A DNA stretch of 64,000 nucleotides from the NCBI GenBank assembly GCA_032622095.1, contig CP136065.1:24995141-25059140 (forward strand), given 5' to 3'. The notes beneath the pieces are model-generated. The model was not told the DNA's origin. It searched no databases and worked only from the letters and a program-made list of their open reading frames with translations. This document shows positions 63,033 through 64,000 of the stretch, piece after piece (position 1 is the first letter of the stretch; each line of letters starts with the position of its first letter). The translations under genes were made by a program, and so were the position numbers. The DNA comes from Siphonodentalium dalli (lineage: Eukaryota > Mollusca > Scaphopoda > Gadilida > Siphonodentaliidae).

Positions 63033-64000
63033 TACAGCCAACATACCCCCGCTCCACGTTAGACTTCAAACTCTGGCGGCAAACACTCTAATCAGATTAT
63101 AAGGCAGCACCCTGACTTTGATTTCTGTCTGACTATGTATTCATTTTTATATGTCTTCTTCACTTGTTCATCCAATTGTGTAAATATTTGAATTATGATG
63201 TATGATGTTTGCTCATAAGCTCTTCGTGTAACGGAGGATAATAAAGGATTTATAAACCAGGCCGGCGAGATCAGGGTTCTTCTGTGCTATGCCGGGATAA
63301 TCTCCCTCAATGGTCGCACCAACACATCCCTAATTTAATACATATTTAACAATCAACAAACAAACAAATAGGCATATATATCTTAAGAACTTAATAAATA
63401 CGCGAGGTCGATCAGGTTACTAACACAGTCCAGACAAACGGATGGTAAGTCTAATAATCAAAATCTCATTTCAGCTACCCACGGAACAACACCCCAAACA
63501 GGTAAATTCCACAAGACATCCATACCTATACATGGCGGGTAATTTACTAATTATGTTTCAAATGGCTCTGTAGTCTGTAGTGCGTACTGACCATATAGGC
63601 AGGCGAACACAGTGGATTGGCCTCGCCCCTGCAGTAAAGCAAGTCCTCAATAAAGTCCAATGCTAGAACCCCAGTATAAATAAGTCGTCATGTACTAACC
63701 TACATACATGCAAAATCCTCAATATCGACAACCTGATAAGACTAACAATAATATCAAAACTTTGGGTAACGGGCTCACGCGCTAGATGGCTCCGGGGGCG
63801 TTGATGACTGTCCCCGGGCGGTGTAGATACGCTTGTCGTGGCCGTATTATAAGACATTGGGTAATTATCTCATTCAAACAACCAACTAACCTGCTAACCT
63901 TGTAAAATCATTACACTCCACAAACAAATCAGCTCACAAACCTGACCACAAAACACGACTAACACTAATATCGAAATCTATAGTTTAGCGGGCTCACGCC
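63033..64000. other. No recognisable gene
   Basis: Possible 3' UTR of the relic to about 63250. The phrase 'gggctcacgc' occurs near 63770 and again at 63990. No coding sequence is seen. Confidence 0.4.

Overview
This is a stretch of animal nuclear DNA. It is A+T-rich, has split genes with GT..AG introns, and is packed with eukaryotic transposons. Two conserved genes converge: MED7 on the + strand (two coding exons, 4677-7709) and PDPK1 (PDK1 kinase) on the - strand (15 visible coding exons, 46193 down to 22044). The repeat content fits a marine invertebrate: a Ngaro-type tyrosine-recombinase retrotransposon, a non-LTR element with a 2A-like N-terminus and PHD finger, and many TTAA-flanked and hAT miniature elements. 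I cannot assign a phylum from the sequence alone.

Layout. 1-4676: repeats, no recognisable gene. 4677-7709: MED7, with TTAA-flanked miniature elements in its only coding intron. 9023-9185: two abutting perfect palindromes. 9772-11353: a TTAA-flanked transposon that carries a near-identical 787-bp copy of the MED7 3' end. 11.4-22 kb: dense foldback, hairpin and tandem repeats. 22044-46193: PDPK1, its introns filled with miniature elements (hAT, Harbinger-like, TTAA type, a family with 14-bp target duplications) and a 160-bp tandem array. 47-61 kb: a nested transposon cluster. The - strand non-LTR element is broken by three separate insertions: a 2.1-kb hAT (itself holding a 0.4-kb hAT), a 1.3-kb hAT, and a 6.9-kb Ngaro retrotransposon. 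Removing each insertion rejoins the reading frame of its host. 62.7-63.0 kb: a relic of another non-LTR reverse transcriptase.

Roles. MED7 is a Mediator middle-module subunit. PDK1 is the PH-domain kinase that phosphorylates the activation loops of AKT and other AGC kinases. They have no known functional link and simply lie tail to tail. The first PDPK1 exon, with its start codon, was not found; it must lie upstream of 46193, inside or beyond the transposon cluster.

The most unusual points are: (i) a six-copy minisatellite built from the 5' splice site of the PDPK1 exon that encodes the HRD catalytic loop; (ii) capture of the MED7 terminal exon by a TTAA transposon; (iii) a palindromic miniature-element family with exact 14-bp target duplications, which I cannot match to a standard transposon superfamily; (iv) an in-frame UGA between gag and RT of the Ngaro element.
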